This document shows, in pieces, positions 12,423-23,100 of a DNA stretch of 64,000 nt. Position 1 is the stretch's first letter, and every line of letters begins with the position of its first letter. Under the pieces are notes generated by a model. It did no database searches. It worked only from the letters and a program-made list of their open reading frames with translations, and was not told the DNA's origin. The position numbers and the translations under genes were made by a program. Origin of the DNA: Dipteris shenzhenensis. Its lineage: Eukaryota; Polypodiophyta; Polypodiopsida; Gleicheniales. The stretch is from assembly GCA_047967505.1 (NCBI GenBank), contig CM106539.1. One strand, written 5' to 3'.

Positions 12423-12785
12423 TGCAAATTCCTAAAATTATAAAACGTATTTCATGAGACACCTTAAGCTTTGTAGACTCCTCTCCTTAATCAAAGAAAT
12501 TGATGGTAGGGTTTGAAAGAGCATGGACTTTGTTTGAACATCACATTGCAACCATGCTCAAAAGAGGGCCTCTATAAGTTTGTTTGAATATTTCATTGTA
12601 GTCGACCACATAAATTGAAAGTTTGATGGTTGAAGTTGTTGTCACCAATGATGTTTGACTCTATAAAGGAAAAAAGCTCTCAAACTCTCGTCAAAAAACC
12701 ACCCTTGATCCACACTATGGATGGTGAATGAATGGTATATATGGGGATTTGCACAGTATTTAGGGAGTATTTAGTGTAGTCAATA
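12423..12785. promoter_or_regulatory. Divergent intergenic region between two relics
   Basis: This 363-bp gap separates the head-to-head relics. A TATA-like 'ctctataaagg' lies near 12,660 and faces the plus-strand relic. There is no other support for promoter activity. Confidence 0.25.
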
Positions 12786-15390
12786 CACATCAATCGAGCT
12801 TGTTTGTTTACCAATCAAAGAAAGCTTGATGAGAAATTTGCAAGAAATTTATACGAGGATGCAAGGCAGGCCAAAACACCAGCTCCCAGTTATATCAGCC
12901 TACATCCAATGTCATTCAAGAAGCTTGCAAGTGATGATCCAGTGTTATATGATGTGACTTTCCAAAAGCGTGCAGACTTCTTTATAGCATTTGAGCAGCT
13001 CAGATGGATTGACATTGTTCGTGAAGCGACACTTTATGAGACTCGTAGATACAAGGATGATGATGAAACTAAGTAAATGCTCTCTAGAAAACAGATTCCT
13101 TGAAAGGTGGAGGTTTGAGTCCATTGATGGGTGACACTTCTGTGAAGCATCCAAAATTGCATGAAAGGAGGCTAGAAGAGGAAACTTACCATCTGAGGTG
13201 TACATGCAAAAGTTTGCAAGAGTCATTGCTTATATTTGTTTATTCGAACATGAGTCGAAGTACATATTAGAATCTGTCATGCTCAATAATGAATCTTTTT
13301 TTCAAAAGAAAAAGAAGTCAACTCTTTTGGAGGTTTTTATTAAAGCAAGAGAGTTATGGTTTGAGTGTGGGAAGCCACTACCCTCAAAGATAAGAGACCC
13401 ACTGCAAAATTCTTGGGAAAGTAGGTGCGATTAGGTCTTGACAACTATTGTAAATGATGTTCAGCCAAGCCTTCAAGATTTATTTGATATATTAAGAGCC
13501 GTTAATAAATACATGGACTTATTAACGTATTTCATCTTGAAAAAATATTTCAATGTATTGTAGATGTATGTATTGCATTCGAATCTGGTATGATATCATT
13601 TGAGTCATCTGAACACAAGGTAAGCAGCAAGAAGCAAAAAAGTCATAAAGATTATGTCAATTATTTGGTGGAGGCCATTGAGATACTATACTGACAAGAT
13701 AGTAAAGGTGGTTTGCTAGAAGTTACTAAATGGAGAATGCCTTTTTTGGTAATAAGAACAAGTAGGAAAGCCTTGAAAAAATAGTCAATCGGGTAGTAAA
13801 GGATGAAGCTGCATATGGAGCATTAAATTGTTTTCTTCGTTCTGATGAAGAGTTTGTGGATCAAGAGTATCAGGTGGACAAGAAAAAAGCACGTGGACTA
13901 GGAAAAATGGTTGACAAGAATTGGGCCATGCAATGGATAAAATCATGGGATAAAGATGTAGCATCAACAAAGGTAAGACGTCTATTTGTGTGGTGATGAT
14001 GTACGCACACATATATTCAAATGCCAGATTTATGGCAATGGGTAGTGAAGCTTGAGAGAACCCATATACATCTTTCTTTGATGAACTAAAGAATCTTTTA
14101 GCATTGGGTTGTTGATCTTATACGAACTATGATATAGGGTCCTATGGCAAGGCAACCAAGAGCAACATTTGTAATGTTTATCACATATGCAGAATGAGAT
14201 GCATTGTTTGCTAGTTTCAAATCTGCATTCAGGGGTGTGATTGGAAAGGTGTTGCATGGTATGGTATTGCAGCATGAGCGTAATTATTATGGTGACACTC
14301 GAATTCAAATCTTGTAACCCATGATAGTTGCATTCATGCATAGGGGTGATGGTCCACCATTTGAAGTTCCCCAAGAGACTCTTGGGCTCTTTTTACAAGA
14401 GAGAGAAACATTAAAAATAATCCCCTCTTCTCTTGATTATCGACGTCCAAAGCATCCTTCCTTGATAGAAGAGATGGTAGAAGCATATTAGATGAAGAGT
14501 TGGAATGTGGTGTTGTATGGAATGGGGTTAGCTGCAGAGATTGTGTTATGAAAATGAATCGATGTGATTGTCATTGATGCCCCCAATCGGATTGAGTTCT
14601 TTGATACTTCATTTACATGCCCACATTTTGTAATAAAGAGGAAGGGAGCTCAAATGTGTAGTCGAGCAAAAAAGTGCAGGACAACTTAGGGGACTCAAGT
14701 GAGAAAGCCATAAAAAATGTAGACTCTACTACTGAGGATGGCACCTCTGCATCTACAGAGTCTGAAACTGGTAGCTCTACATCAGAGAGCTCACGTCCAG
14801 AACTACGCACAAAGATTAAAAATGGATGAGAGATTGCAAAGGACCATTGAGAGTCCATTGGTCATAAGGGAAGGAAGCAACAAGAAAGAAAGCCAAATTG
14901 TTGTAGTGGAAGGAAAAGGGAAAGAAGTGAAGGTCCAAATGCAGAGCATGAAACAAGCATGAAACCTCAAAAGAAGGTTATTTTGTAGGGAGAGGGAAGT
15001 GGAGTACTTAAGGATGTAGTACCAGCGAGTAAAGTACACGTTAGTAGTGAGGAGCTTGCATGTGGTACCTCACAGACTCATCCATGCTACGATGTACTAC
15101 TACCAGGGAGTGATGAGCCTATACTTGAAAGCTCCCAGATAGGTCTAGAGCAGCTTGTTAGTCAAGGACTTGATAGTGAAGTGAAGCCCTTGAGATGGCT
15201 ACTCAAGTCACTACTACACTATCTCAAGAAGTGAAACTTAACAAAATATATCAGGCCCTGTTGGATTTAGGCTATAGTGCTAAAGAATCAAAAGAGGAAA
15301 TTGAACATAAGAGGAGCTTGAGAAATGTGAATAAGGAAAGAATGCAAACTAGAGTGTCTTTCCTTTATGTAAATCCTATTTTGAAATAAA
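12786..15390 (+). pseudogene. Unknown multi-segment protein relic
   Basis: Several open stretches on the plus strand follow one another with stops and frame changes. The first is about 96 codons to 13,076 ('FFIAFEQLRWIDIVREATLY'). The second covers about 13,090-13,434 ('MQKFARVIAYICLFEHESKY'). Further pieces lie at about 13,560-14,010 ('KDEAAYGALNCFLRSDEEF') and at 14,670-14,830, where a serine/threonine-rich run contains 'TEDGTSASTESETGSSTSES'. A short piece ends at 15,389. Their order and shared strand suggest one decayed protein of several hundred residues. I see no transposase, integrase or reverse-transcriptase motif, so no function is assigned. Confidence 0.35.
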
Positions 15391-15399
15391 GAAATCTCT

Positions 15400-16437
15400 T
15401 TTGGTTTCTCAACTATGTGTATGAATATTGTTTAAATAGTTGTTTTAATGATGTGTATGAATATTTTTAAATAATTTATTTTAATAATTCAATAATGAAC
15501 ATCAAGACCAAGATGGTGTTCATGTTAAAACTTTATTCTTTTGTTTTTCAATATATTTTTGAATAATTTGTTTTCATGATGACTAAATGGTGGCAATTTA
15601 ATTTAATTTTAATATTTTAATGGTGAATATGTTAGCCTAGTTATTTTAGTTTAATATTTTAATGGATGGATAATATTTTAACATGAACTTGATTGGTTAA
15701 ATAGTTCGTTAAGTGTTGGCTTAAGTATTTTCTTTTTGTCTAGGTATCAAAATTACTTTATGTAATGTTATGGATAAAATTGTCTAAGGAAAACGGCATT
15801 AATATGTATGTGTGTTTGTATATGTGGCAATAGTATAGTAAAATATGGTGTGCATAGGGCCCAAGGTTGAGGTGGCAGGGCATGACCATGTGCCACCCTT
15901 CCATGTAAGAGGACCCATAAGGTGTGTTGTACATAATCCATGATAGTAATATTATAAAATGTAAGGTGACATGGCTCCTCCATGTGCCACCCCTCCACCT
16001 AGGCTGCATTTAGTGAGATATGGCTCAAAGTCCATGGGAGAAGTAATATAAAATAGGTGGAGATGGATATTATATTGAGTTATTCCCTCCGTATGGGATA
16101 GGCCCATGTGGGGGAGGTATAGAAGGTCCAAGAGAGCAAGTTAAATAATGGGGAAAGTAGGATGAGGTGGCAAGATTCCTTGTGCCAACCCTCCACTTGT
16201 CCTCCTAGAGGTTTGAACATATTATAAAATTGGGAAGAGACCAAGGGTGTATCATAGACTTGAGATATGGGGCTTGATTTATGTGGAAAATTGAGGCAAA
16301 GGGTTGTCGCACACAATTGAGAGTGCGTAACCGCCTAGCCCACATGGGAGACTTTTCCACACACACCATGCATGTGGGAGGATACATTAATTGGGAGAGA
16401 CCCCCTCTTTTGGCTATAAAAGGAGGGGGCTATTCCT
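15400..16437 (+). mobile_element. LTR- or promoter-like block with three hairpin units
   Basis: AT-rich DNA to about 15.83 kb is followed by three hairpin-forming segments at about 15,868, 15,962 and 16,156. They share the form 'ggtggca' ... 'tgccacc' with loops of 8-17 bases. A good TATA box 'tataaaa' lies at 16,415-16,421 and is followed by the duplicated block at 16,438-16,829. The organisation resembles the U3/R part of an LTR, but no partner LTR, primer site or polypurine tract was found nearby. Confidence 0.35.
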
Positions 16438-16829
16438 TGATGAGACACGCTCATTCTTGTAAAGCCACCTAGCTAGTATTTTGATATTTCCCTCTCATCC
16501 TCTCTTTCAAATAAAGTATGGTTCTCTTCCCTTGATGTCTCCATCTCTACATTCCTCCTCCTATCATGTTCATGCTTCTCTTCCCCCTCTTCTTTTCCCC
16601 TTGTGTCATAGTCTTCCTCTTCATTCCCTCCACTGATGAGACACGCTCATTCTTGTAAAGCCACCTAGCTAGTATTTTGATATTTCCCTCTCATCCTCTC
16701 TTTCAAATACAGTATGGTTCTCTTCCCTTGATGTCTCCATCTCTACATTCCTCCTCCTATCATGTTCATGCTTCTCTTCCCCCTCTCCTTTTCCCCTTGT
16801 GTCATAGTCTCCCTCTTCATTCCCTCCAC
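16438..16829 (+). repeat. 196-bp direct tandem duplication
   Basis: Two units starting 'tgatgagacacgctcattc' at 16,438 and 16,634 differ at only a few positions. Each contains an AATAAAG or AATACAG near its middle and a pyrimidine-rich tail. The high similarity indicates a recent event. The first copy begins about 17 bp downstream of the TATA box, so the repeated unit may be a transcript leader. Confidence 0.85.
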
Positions 16830-18629
16830 TTCTAATTCCTTTTCCCCTCCCATGACAACGGTTCGCCCTCACGATCTCCTTTTCTCTATGGCCCTCGAGC
16901 GTCGCCATGCTTAGCCTCTAGCCTCTGGTCTTGATTTCTTTTCCGACTAATAGTAAGTGGATGTGTAAAGTGTTGGCTTAATTGTTTTAATATTTTAAAG
17001 GTGAATATCAGTAGCAAGAAGGTGTATATGTGCATCAATTGACTGTTTTGTTTTAATATTGTAATGGTGGTGAATATCAATACCAAGAAGGTGTATATGT
17101 GCACCATCTCTCTGAGAGAGATCTTATATTCTCATGTGTCTAAGATCAAAATTACTCTATAGAAGAGAGTTTGTAAAGTATTGGCTTCATCAATTTGTTT
17201 TAATATTTTAATGGTGAATTTTAAGTGCACCATATCTCTTAGATATCTATCTCAATTACACTTACTTTTTCATTGGTTACTCTATGCAAGTGGGTGTGTA
17301 AAAGTTTCAAGAAATATGGAAATATTTGTTTTGCAATATATGAGGAAAAACCATGGGACTATGATATTCAAAAAATTTGGACTCGTATTTAGTCTAGTTC
17401 TAAAATTGGACTTTAGACAAGTCCAATAATTCTGAATATAGTGTTTAAAGTGCTTTTATATAGGGACATCTAAATTTTCAAAAAGGTGGCGCTCCTGTCA
17501 AATACGGTGAGCTATGGAAAGGCTTTTGGTAGTCATTTTGAGGCCATAAAGATGACGTGTGTGGCAAGGGGTCTTTTTGCAGCCATAAAGGTGACTTGTA
17601 TAGTAAGGGGCCTTTTTGTCAAAAAATGACATCCAAAAGCATTTGCATGATGATATCGGTCTTAGGGGAAATGTGAGGTAGCATGGTAAAGTCATAGGTA
17701 GGCCAAATTCCAAACTTTGAGGTCATTTAATAATTTCAAGTACAAAAAGAAAGGTGATTGAAGGACCATGATGAAGACTTTGGGAAAGGTGACTCGGGGA
17801 CCATGATGAAGACTTTGGGGCTTAGGTGATGCAAAGGGAATTTGATCAAGATAATCTCTTTCCTCTCAAAAATCCTTTTTTCTTATGCTTCTTTTTCCCT
17901 ATGCTATTACCTTGAAGCAAGAAGATGGCGGTTTTGTTTGTAATGTAGTTATCATAAAACATGTGTTACTAGTCTACATTAGTCTCATGACATAAGGCCC
18001 TTTAGAAAAAGTCCATAGTTTGCTTGAGAGCATGAGGGAGTTTACCGCCCCCCCCTCCCTCCTCTTAGGGGGGTGCTTGTAGAATGTATGTGATTGAGCA
18101 AGCCGTGTGGGCAAGGCTAAGAAAATAAGAAAAAATTTGGGAAGGACTGAGGGCTGGTACATTATTGTTCTTGTTTCCCATGGTTAGGCATGGGTTTGAA
18201 TAGGCTTATAAAGTGCTTGAATCTTGGGATTTGTTTATTTGTTTCGCTAGTTGTGACAAAATGAAAAGACCCAAGATGTCCTTCCATTTTCGCATATGGA
18301 AGGTGCGAGGGAGGCCCGAGAGCGCATTGAGGAGCGATGGTGGTGATGATGGAGTAGGGAAAGGGAGGGGGCACGCCTTTCCCCCTCATAAAATGACGAG
18401 CGGGTAGAGCCCATTGTATGAGGGGGGAAGGCGGATCCCTCGTGTCCCTTCCGTCAGAGTCGTGGGGAGCCACGCCACAACGCGAGAGATTTCAAAATTG
18501 GGCAATGATTTCGGGCAGTTTCAAGATGACGATTGATAAGGAGAAATGTTAGTCGAAAGGCTGAGATCGACGTCTTACGGCGGGCGATGGAAGCCTTTGA
18601 AGGAGACGAGAGAGAGTGAGACAATTTTT
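16830..18629. other. Non-coding region, nothing recognised
   Basis: Contains AT-rich direct repetitions ('aaggtgtatatgtgca' near 17.02 and 17.09 kb) and a doubled motif of a gccataaa(g) type near 17.55-17.60 kb. Open frames are short and look like chance. Confidence 0.4.
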
Positions 18630-19925
18630 GGCCTACCCGAGAGGAAAGGCTATAGTGATGAGTTTGTTTTATGAAAGATGACAAATTTTCTATTTGTGCC
18701 TAATATGGCATTTGATTGTTTCTCCCCCTTTCTCTCTCTCTCTCTCTCTCTTCTTCTTCTTCTTGCTTGCTATTTTTGTCCCCATTTTTTACTCCCCTCT
18801 CTCTCCTTCTTGCTTGTTATTTTTGTCCCCATTGTTTACTCCCCCATTCTCTCTCTCCTTCTTTTTGCTCGCTATTTTTATCCCCTTTTTTTCTCCCCCT
18901 TTCTCTCTCTCTCTCTCTCTTCTTCTTCTTCTTCTCTTCTTCTTCTTCTTTTTGGCCTGCCCGGAGGGAGAGGCTATAGTAATCGTTTTGCACTCTCAAA
19001 GATGATAAATTTCCTATCTGGGGCTGGGTGGGTGGCAGAATTTGACTAGTGGTGGATTTTCTTTATTGACTCGTGCAAACGGGTGATTGGCTATCCACCG
19101 TTGCTATTTTTGTCCTATGTGCTTGCTACATTCAACTTGTTTCTTGCCCTTTCTTCTTCTTGCTTGCTATTTTTGTTCCCATTTTTTTCTCCCCCTTTCT
19201 CTCTCTCCCCTTTTTCTTCTTGCTTGCTATTTTTGTCCCCATTTTTTTCTCCCCCTTTCTCTCTCTCCCCCGTTCTTGGCCTGGCCGTAGGAAAGGCTAT
19301 AGTAATCATTTGGTTTTGGTGGAGATGATAAAATGCTATTTTTGGCATGCTCATTTTTGTCCTCATCCAATTGGTGCTTGCTATTTTTGTTCCCATTTTT
19401 TTCTCCCCTTTCTCTCTCTTCTTCTTCTTCTTCTTCGAGGGCAGCTATTTTTGTCCTCATCCAATTGGTGCTTGCTATTTTTGTCCCCATTTTTTTCTCC
19501 CCTTTCTCTCTCTTCTTCTTCTTCTTCTTCGAGGGCAGCTATTTTTGTCCTCATCCAATTGGTGCTTGCTATTTTTGTCCCCATTTTTTTCTCCCCCTTT
19601 TGGCTTGCCCCTGGGCTAGGCTTTAGCGATGGGGATTTTTGTAAGAAGCTAAAACCGATTGTAGTAATTTCGAAAATTTGGCCATGATTTTCTCCCCCTT
19701 TCTCTCTCTTCTTCTTCTTTCTTCTTTTTCTTCTCTCTCTAAGCTTCTTCTTTCTCTCTCTCTCTCTCTCTCAACGATGGGGATTTTTGTAAGAAGCTAA
19801 AACCGATTAAGAGGACACATGGCATCATTTCAAGTGTTTAAGAGGTGGGGACCTTGTGGGGGCAAGGACACATGTCATCCTTCCATGTGTTTGAATCCCT
19901 AAAAAAGGGGAATCCATTCTGGCTG
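18630..19925 (+). repeat. Pyrimidine-rich tandem array with 324-bp period
   Basis: Four diverged heads of the form 'ttggcctgccc..gaggaaaggctatag' start at 18,630, 18,954, 19,278 and 19,602, exactly 324 bp apart. Each is followed by a 'gatgataaa'-like segment and then CT/CTT-rich DNA built on 'atttttgtccccatttttt'. The long open frames here are by-products of the CT repeats and are not genes. The array ends about 220 bp upstream of the permease start codon. Its downstream end also carries 'gcgatggggatttttgtaag' twice, 148 bp apart (about 19,626 and 19,774). Confidence 0.8.
19350..19600 (+). repeat. 94-bp minisatellite inside the CT-rich array
   Basis: The segment 'cctcatccaattggtgcttg' recurs at 19,361, 19,455 and 19,549 (94-bp steps). 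Each copy is followed by 'ctatttttg' and a poly-CTT tract. The units are nearly identical, so this part amplified more recently than the 324-bp units. Confidence 0.85.
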
Positions 19926-20039
19926 CGAGGGTCTAGAGGACATGGTCTACTCCCATTCTAAATCGATCCTAGACCAGTTGGTGTACAAAAATAATCCCAT
20001 CCTAAACCCATGCTAGCCCCATCCATGTGCTAAGGCCCT

Positions 20040-20144
20040 ACCTAAGCATAACACTATAAGAGCATCAGCTCAAGACCCATCTCCTTCATCCTCGAAGAGC
20101 TCTTCCTTCTCCTCTTCTTCATCCTCTCATCGCCCATCCCTTCC
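20040..20144 (+). promoter_or_regulatory. Core promoter and leader of the permease gene (proposed)
   Basis: A TATA-like 'ctataag' at 20,054-20,060 lies about 85 bp before the ATG. A CT-rich leader ('cttcctcttcttcatcc') follows, which is common in plant 5' UTRs. The position fits a transcription start around 20,085. Further upstream, 'gacacatg.catc.tt' occurs twice (about 19,807 and 19,866). Confidence 0.4.
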
Positions 20145-23100
20145 ATGGCCTTCCCCCCCCCTTCCTCCTCCGATTCCGGCCATCTTCGCCTCACCGAGCT
20201 TGGCTATAAGCAGGAACTCAAACGTGACCTCTCGTACGTCCTTCAACTCAACTAGCTCTAGCACCTTTCATTTCTTCGTTTCGATCGTCCGCCTCCTCAG
20301 CTCGAATTTCTTCTCTTCTCCCTTTCACCTTGCAGGATGATCGCCAATTTCGCTTTCTGTTTCAACACCATCTCCATCCTCATGGGAGTGACGACGCTTT
20401 ACAATACCGGTCTAACGTACGGCGGTCCCATATCTATGACCTACGGCTGGCTCGTTACTGGGTTTTTCTGCATGTTGGTGGCTTTGTCAATGGCAGAAAT
20501 ATGCTCTGCTTATCCAACTTCGGGGGGTCTCTATTTCTGGAGCTACAGACTTGCCGGGAAAGAATGGGGACCATTTGCATCCTGGATAACTGGCTGGTAT
20601 GTGTGATATTTAATCCAGAATTCCTCTTTGTTGTCGTTGTACGGAGACACCGCAGTTTGCTTGCCAGACGTTCGCTGGTGCTTTTTTTGTTAAGATTTGG
20701 CATACTTAAGTGAAACTAGTCGAGCTTTTTTCGAAGAAAGAATAGCACGTAGACGGGAAGATTTTCTGTAGAATCCTTTTAAAGCGATACTTTTCTTAAA
20801 AAGCTTGGTTGAAGCAGTCTAATTCTATTCAAGCAAAGACGAACAATCTGAGACTTCCTGTTAAACAACGATGCGACAATCCCCATAGAGGTCACCGAAG
20901 ACTAAGCGGGTACAAGACAAATATCAAATATGGGAGAATACCCCCATCAGGGTGTAGGGTAGCGGTGTAATTTTTACACTAGGCATCCAGAAGCATATGC
21001 AGACAGGCATAATGCAAAGACCAGAAAGGGGAGACTGGCATCTTTCCAAACGTCATCCACAGGTTCTCAAAGTTGCATTTATAGTGATCAAGCTGGCACT
21101 AGACTGCCAGGATCACGTCTCTAAAATCCCAGAAGTCGCTGGCCTCATGCATAAGAAGTATGCCAATGTTCCACGCCAGTGCCTTCCAAGGTTCGCGGTC
21201 ATTCCGCTCCCTGCCACACATTCCATGTCCAAGACGTGCTCCTCCCCCTCCCCCAGAGACCAAGATGTGCTCTTCCATCTCCAGTAGCTCGAGTCCATTT
21301 CTTCAATAAGCACTAATCAGATGATCTGGCAAAGGTGACTGTTTTTCCAGGAGGGCAGAGAAACGGTGTGCAATCGTACAAACTAGTTCGGTCATTCCGT
21401 TCATTAGGTTAGATTCTGCTTGCCCCGCCTGCGGTGTCACAAATATGAAGCTTGCTTATTCAGCTAAAAGAGCTGCCGATGCCTGTCATCTCGAGGGGCC
21501 CAGTTGTGGAGGTCGTGATTCGCTTCTTACTGTCTCGTGTCAACCACTGGGCGTGCTGTTGAAATTTTGGATTGGCAGAGGAGACCTTCATGTCCAGGCT
21601 GACGTTTGGCTGCTATTTCACATTGGGCAAAAAATCTCCACCCTTTTCATACTCTAAAAGCATCCCTGGGAATTGAACAACGAGCCATTACAATGGGGCA
21701 TCCCCATTACTCTGTCAATAACTGCAACACAGCAGCACACATTAGGTCCAATCTCATCAAGCACAGTTCTTCAAAATCCAATCGCCATCTTTCTTAATTG
21801 GGAAGCCTAGTCTTTCCGGCCAATTGTACAAAGGCAGCTTTTAACGAGTAATCGTTTGTGTGCAACATCAAGCAGGTGATGCAGCACCTGCTGCTTAGAT
21901 TGGGGAATGAAGTGGCCATTAAAGGTCCATCTGCACCCCCTTTGATTCAGAATTGGAAATTTCTTTATCTTTACTGTTGTGGCTCAGATGTTCTCGGGAA
22001 CACCTTGCTGTTGTAGGGTGGTTACAATTTTGTTCCTGGAGACTTAGACTAGGATGTAGCTCATCTTGGGAAACTGATTTCCATGCCGAATCGCCTATTT
22101 GGAACTTTTCGTGTCCATTTGGATGAAAGCCAGGTGCCAGAGGGGATCCAAAAGAACTTTAAATAAGATAGTTCAGCTAGACAATTTCAGAAGCATTCCA
22201 TCGTATGTTTCTCGTCCTCTATTTGATCAAAAAATTGCAATCGTCAGGATGTTAGGAAGGCTGTGACAATGACGGGCAGAGAGATTATTACAGTGCATGT
22301 TTTACAATTGGGGAATATGTATGTGCACATGGAAATCACTCATAACGCAAGAAGATGGTAATATAATGCATCTACAGCAGAACATGTCAACATAATTACA
22401 TGGATGGTGTTGCACAATGCATATCTTGCCAAAGACAAAGCATATTCTTGACATTCCAGTTCTTGTGGGCGTAGGACTCCTTGCTCTCACATAAAACATG
22501 TGGACAAGTTGGTCAACTGTAGTTGCTTGGACTCCCAGGGTTCACAAGTCTTTTTGTTGATATCTCTTGTAGCTTGCATTTGCATGTTTGAACTTCTCAT
22601 TTGAGAAGTATGTGTGACCACGTTGTCTTCCAGAAAACAGATACTTCTCAGCTTCCCATATCCCCTCCAACATATGATATCCAGTTGAGGAGCTGAATGG
22701 TTATCTTCAGCGCATGTCACAGCTGTATCTAACTCGTAACCCTTGTGGGATTGGGTTGCCTCATAGTGGTGCCTTCAAGCCCCGTTCTCCTCTGGAACTC
22801 CTCATGGGAGTATTTTCTCTTGTGAAGGCCAATCACAAGGGCCTTGTGACTTCTATGGTTTGTGCCTGTGCGTTCTTGCTTCTATCGCTCAACAACTCCT
22901 CATGGTCTGATCTGCCACGGGATGCTCCTATATTGGTCCATGGTTAAGACTCTTTCATGTCTGCAGTACCCCATATCTGTACTACACCTGTTATAAAGGT
23001 CTGGTCCACCACTACCAAATGTTTATGTGCAGGCTTTGATGGAGCCCATGCCCTGGCGGAGGACGCGGATGCAAATTCAATACAGAATCATCTATACCGT

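Noticed and set aside
18678-19687. Long overlapping open frames on both strands rich in FSLSLSL or RERERG residues
   Set aside because: They are translations of CT/CTT simple repeats in the 324-bp array, with no non-repetitive protein sequence.
20330-20713. Frame of 127 codons overlapping permease exon 2
   Set aside because: It is a different frame of the same exon; the permease frame has family motifs and matching splice phases.
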